Below are positions 60,660-64,000 of a stretch of DNA of 64,000 bases, in pieces. The notes under the pieces were generated by a model. It made no database searches. It had not been told where the DNA came from and saw nothing but the letters and a program-made list of their open reading frames with translations. The stretch comes from Antilocapra americana (taxonomy: Eukaryota; Chordata; Mammalia; Artiodactyla; Antilocapridae), in contig ML664161.1 of the NCBI GenBank assembly GCA_007570785.1, positions 45,910,951 to 45,974,950 on the forward strand. Reading direction: 5' to 3'. The first letter of the stretch is position 1, and every line of letters begins with the position of its first letter. The position numbers and the translations under genes were made by a program.

Positions 60660-62308
60660 GAAGCTTTTAATTTTAATTAGGTCCCATTTGTTTATTCGTG
60701 CTTTTATTTCCAATATTCTGGGAGGTGGGTCATAGAGGATCCTGCTTTGGTTTATGTCAGAGAATGTTTTGCCTATGTTTTCCTCTAGGAGTTTGATAGT
60801 TTCTGGTCTTATGCTTAGATCTTTGATCCATTTTGAGTTCATTTTGTGTATGGTGTTAGAAAGTGTTCTAGTTTCATTCTTTTACAAGTGGCTGCCTGGT
60901 TTTCCCAGCACCACTTGTTAAAGAGGTTGTCTTTTCTCCATTGTATATTCTTGCCTCCTTTGTCAAAGATAAGGTGTCCATAGATGTGTGGATTTATCTC
61001 TGGGCTTTCTATTTTGTTCCATTGAGCTATATTTCTGTCTTTGTGCCAGTACCATACTGTCTTGATGACTGTGGATTTGTAGTATAGCCTAAAGTCAGGT
61101 AGGTTGATTCCTCCAGTTCCATTCTTCTTTCTCAAGATTGCTTTGGCTATACGAGGTTTTTTGTATTTCCAAACAAATTGTGAAATTATTTGTTCTAATT
61201 CTCTGAAAAAGACCTCTGGTAGCTTGATAGGAATTGCATTGAATCTATAGATTGCTCTGGGTAGTATAAGGCAGCCTTCAGAATGGGAGAAAATAATAGC
61301 CAATGAAGCAACGGACAATTAATCTCAAAAATATACAAGCAACTCCTGCAGCTCCATTCGAGAAAAATAAACGACCCAATCAAAAAGTGGGCCAAAGAAC
61401 TTAACAGACATTTCTCCAAAGAAGACATAAAAATGGCTAACAAACACATGAAAAGATGCTCAACATCACTCATTATCAGAGAAATGCAAATCAAAACCAC
61501 AATGAGGTACCACTTTACACCAGTCAGAATGGCTGCAATCCAAAAGTCTACAAGCAATAAATGCTGGAGAGGATGTGGAGAAAAGGGAACCCTCTTACAC
61601 TGTTGGTGGGAATGCAAACTAGTACAGCCACTATGGAGAAGTGTGGAGATTCCTTAAAAAACTGAAAATAGAACTGCCATATGACCCAGCAATCCCACTG
61701 CTGGGCATACACACGGAGGAAACCAGAACTGAAAGAGACAGGTGTACCCCAATGTTCATCGCCGCATTGTTTACAATAGCCAGGACATGGAAGCAACCTA
61801 GATGCCCATCCACTGACGAATGGATAAGAAAGCTGTGGTACATATACACAAGGGAATATTACTTAGCATTAAAAAAAAATTCATTTGAATCAGTTCTACT
61901 CAGGTGGACGGAACTGGAGCCTATTATGCAGAGTGAAGTAAGCCAAAAGGAAAAAAAAATACAGTATACTAACGCATATATATGGAATTTAGAAAGATGG
62001 TAATGAGAACCCTGCATGCGAGACAGCAAAAGAAACACAGATGTATAGAACAGTCTCGTGGACTCTGTGGAGGAGGGCAAGGGTGGGATGATGTGGGAGA
62101 ATGGCATTGAAACATGTTAATTATCATATGTGAAATCAATCGCCAGCCCAGGTCTGATGCTTGGGGCTGGTGCACCGGGATGACCTAGGGGGAGGGAATC
62201 GGGAGGGAGGAGGGAAGGGGGTTCTGGAGGGGGAGCATATGTATATCCATGGCAGATTCATGTCAATGTATGGCAAAACCAACACAATAAAGTAAAGAAA
62301 ATTTTAAA
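60660..62308 (+). mobile_element. L1 with 5' inversion (twin priming) and 15-bp target duplication
   Basis: The element has two parts in opposite orientation. Bases 60660-61268 are L1 ORF2 in reverse, corresponding to about 1511-2119 of the L1 at the left edge of the window (they encode [20 protein letters not shown] to [12 protein letters not shown]). Bases 61269-62308 are forward and correspond to about 2150-3190 (from the PSEWEKI block to the 3'UTR and a short A-rich tail). About 30 bases between the parts are missing. aaaaagtatttttca at 60645-60659 and 62309-62323 is the target duplication, cut at a TTTT/AA-type site. This is one insertion, not two. Confidence 0.97.
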
Positions 62309-62323
62309 AAAAAGTATTTTTCA

Positions 62324-62559
62324 ACTCTGAATAATCCCTTTTTATATTGAATAGTGCTCTGAGCTTTATTTTTATTGTGGAAAGAAAAATCTAACATGAG
62401 ATCTACTGAGCATGCATTTCCCTCTTAAGAGATGATTAACTGTACAGTATGGTATAGTTAACTGTAAGTACAATATTGTAAGGCAGATCTAGAACATATT
62501 CATCTGCTTAATTGAAATGTCAAGCCTGCAGATTAGTAGCTTCCCTCTTACCCTCTCTT
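62324..62559. other. Flanking DNA, no recognised element
   Basis: Possibly the edge of the ancient L1 that follows (GTACAGTATGGTATAGTTAA, about 62440-62459, is L1-like). Not resolved. Confidence 0.35.
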
Positions 62560-63720
62560 CCCAGCTTTGGGAAATCACCATTCTACTCTTCAAGTCTATG
62601 AATTTGACCATTTTAGACACTTCAAATAAATGGAGCCATGCAGTATTTGTCTTTCTGTGACTGGTTTATTTCACTTAGCACCACATCCTCAAGATTATTT
62701 CATATTGCCACATATTGCAGAAGTTCCTTTTTTTAAAGTCTGAATAATGTGCCATTGTATATGTAAACCCTCATTTTATCTATTTATTTGCCCTTGGAAA
62801 TTTAGGTTGTTTCCAGTATATGGAATAGGGCTGCAGTATTATGAATCGTGCTGCAGTGAACGACTTTGATGCTGGGAAATATTCAAAGTGGAAGGAGAAG
62901 GGGCGACAGAGGATGAGATGGTTGGATGTCATCATTGACTCGATGGACTTGAGTTTGAGCAAGCTCTAGGAGTTGGTGATGGACAGGGAAGCCTGTGCTG
63001 CAGTCTTTGGGGTCGAAAAGAGTGACTGAACTGACTGACTGACTGACATTGAACACGGGACCACTGATATCTCTTTGAGATCCTGATTTCAATTCCTGTG
63101 GATGAATTCCCAAGAGTAGGACTGCTAGATCAAATGGTAGTTCTAATTTTAATTTTGTAAGGAACCGCTGTCCTGTTTTCCATAGCAGTTGTACCATTTT
63201 ACATTCCCACCATTGGCACACAGGAGTCTCTTCACAAGCTTGCCAATACTCGTTACCTCTTGTCTTTTTGATGATAGCTGTTCTAACAAGAATGAGGTGT
63301 CATTTCACTGTGGTTTTGATTTGCATTTTACTGATGATTAGTGACACTGATTTTTTTTATATGCCAGTTGGTCATTTGTATGTCTCCTCGGGAAAATATG
63401 TATTCTAGTCTTTAGCTCATTTTAAAATCAGGCTATTAAGTTTTCTGCTATCAAAATGGAAGAGTTCCTTATACATTTTGGAGACAAACTCATTATCAGA
63501 TCCACAATTTGCAAACATTTTCTCCCTCTCTGTAGGTTTCCTTTTCACTCTCTTGACTATTTTCTTAGATATGCAGAAGGTTTTAAATTTGATATAGTCC
63601 TACTTTTTTAATTATGTTCTTGTTGCCTATGCTTTTTGGTGTCATATCCATGAAATCACAGCCAAAAATTTAAGGAAAATACAGGAGAAAGTCTTTGTAG
63701 ACACCAAGACCAGAGTGTTA
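62560..63720 (-). mobile_element. Ancient L1 3' region, interrupted by BovB
   Basis: TGACTGGTTTATTTCACTTAGCA, CCATTTTACATTCCCACCA, TGAGGTGTCATTTCACTGTGGTTTTGATTTGCATTT and CTCATTATCAGATCCACAATTTGCAAACATTTTCTCCC are the reversed 3' third of an old L1. Sequence resumes after the BovB piece at 62862-63048 at the point where it stopped. Confidence 0.9.
62862..63048 (+). mobile_element. BovB 3'-end fragment nested in ancient L1
   Basis: GATGCTGGGAAATATTCAAAG, GGGCGACAGAGGATGAGATG, GAGTTGGTGATGGACAGGGA and an (ACTG)n end at about 63025-63047. Possible short duplication gtgaac / ttgaac at the two edges. Confidence 0.93.
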
Positions 63721-63747
63721 ATGATTTGTTTTAAAATGCACTTAGGT

Positions 63748-63835
63748 AGATGGTGAAGGACAGGGAAGCCTGGCGTGCTGCAGTCCATGGAGACACCAAG
63801 AGTCGGACACGACTGAGTGACTGAACAACAGCAAA
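63748..63835 (+). mobile_element. BovB 3'-end fragment
   Basis: TGGTGAAGGACAGGGAAGCC and AAGAGTCGGACACGACTGAG followed by TGACTGAACAACAGCAA, the last 90 bases of BovB, close to the ancient L1. Confidence 0.9.
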
Positions 63836-64000
63836 ACCCATAGAGGTTCAGACCCCGAGTACTATTTCACTTTTCCCTGGTTGTGGTTCACATCTCATCT
63901 GAGTTCTCCAAGACTCTGCTATGCTGCTCTGGTTCTGTCCCACATATGTATAACTCAGGCGTGCGCCTAGGTCTGAAGATTTATATGCATAATTAGGGAT

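Noticed and set aside
60657..62310. Two separate L1 insertions in opposite orientation
   Set aside because: A single 15-bp target duplication encloses both parts, and they are neighbouring pieces of one L1, so one twin-primed insertion explains them.

Overview
This is mammalian nuclear DNA from a ruminant, most likely a bovid such as cattle, sheep, goat or a relative. The diagnostic signs are many tRNA-derived Bov-tA/Bov-A2 SINEs, RTE-class BovB LINEs and bovine-type L1 elements, lying on an older layer of MIR, L2, ancient L1 and DNA-transposon remnants. There are no operons or bacterial features. Most open reading frames here are pieces of transposable elements.

The one recognisable protein-coding gene is the 5' part of CD96 (TACTILE), on the minus strand. 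CD96 is an immunoglobulin-superfamily receptor of T and NK cells. Four coding exons can be placed with canonical splice sites and matching phases: the signal-peptide exon (32392-32332), the first V-type Ig domain (30385-30029), and two exons that together make the second Ig domain (16512-16388 and 6444-6237). Joined, they give 250 codons plus one base with no stop. The third Ig domain, mucin-like stalk, transmembrane segment and tail must lie beyond the left edge. The short alternative exon known between the two domain-2 exons in human CD96 was not found.

Layout. 1-3192: a young but broken bovine L1 inside CD96 intron. 3193-32331: CD96 introns. They hold a BovB copy, Bov-tA SINEs, a large ancient L1 block (about 18.6-25.1 kb), a full-length processed PSMA2 pseudogene with one premature stop (22.4-23.3 kb) and a 1.1 kb solo LTR of class II retroviral type with a 6-bp target duplication (26.6-27.7 kb). 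32393 to about 32600: presumed CD96 promoter side. 32.6-64.0 kb: no gene recognised; this is 5' flanking/intergenic DNA. It holds a second BovB (51.9-53.6 kb, minus), a 5'-truncated L1 (42.7-43.5 kb, minus), an L1 with a 5' inversion typical of twin priming (60.66-62.31 kb), L2 and MIR fragments, and a hAT-like remnant near 55 kb.

No undescribed gene system was found. The points most worth a second look are the CD96 exon structure, the PSMA2 retrocopy, the solo LTR, the twin-primed L1, a perfect 17-bp hairpin beside an L1 insertion, a nested double retrotransposition, and a CTCF-like motif in a CD96 intron. Subfamily names come from sequence recognition alone, because no repeat-library or homology search was possible.
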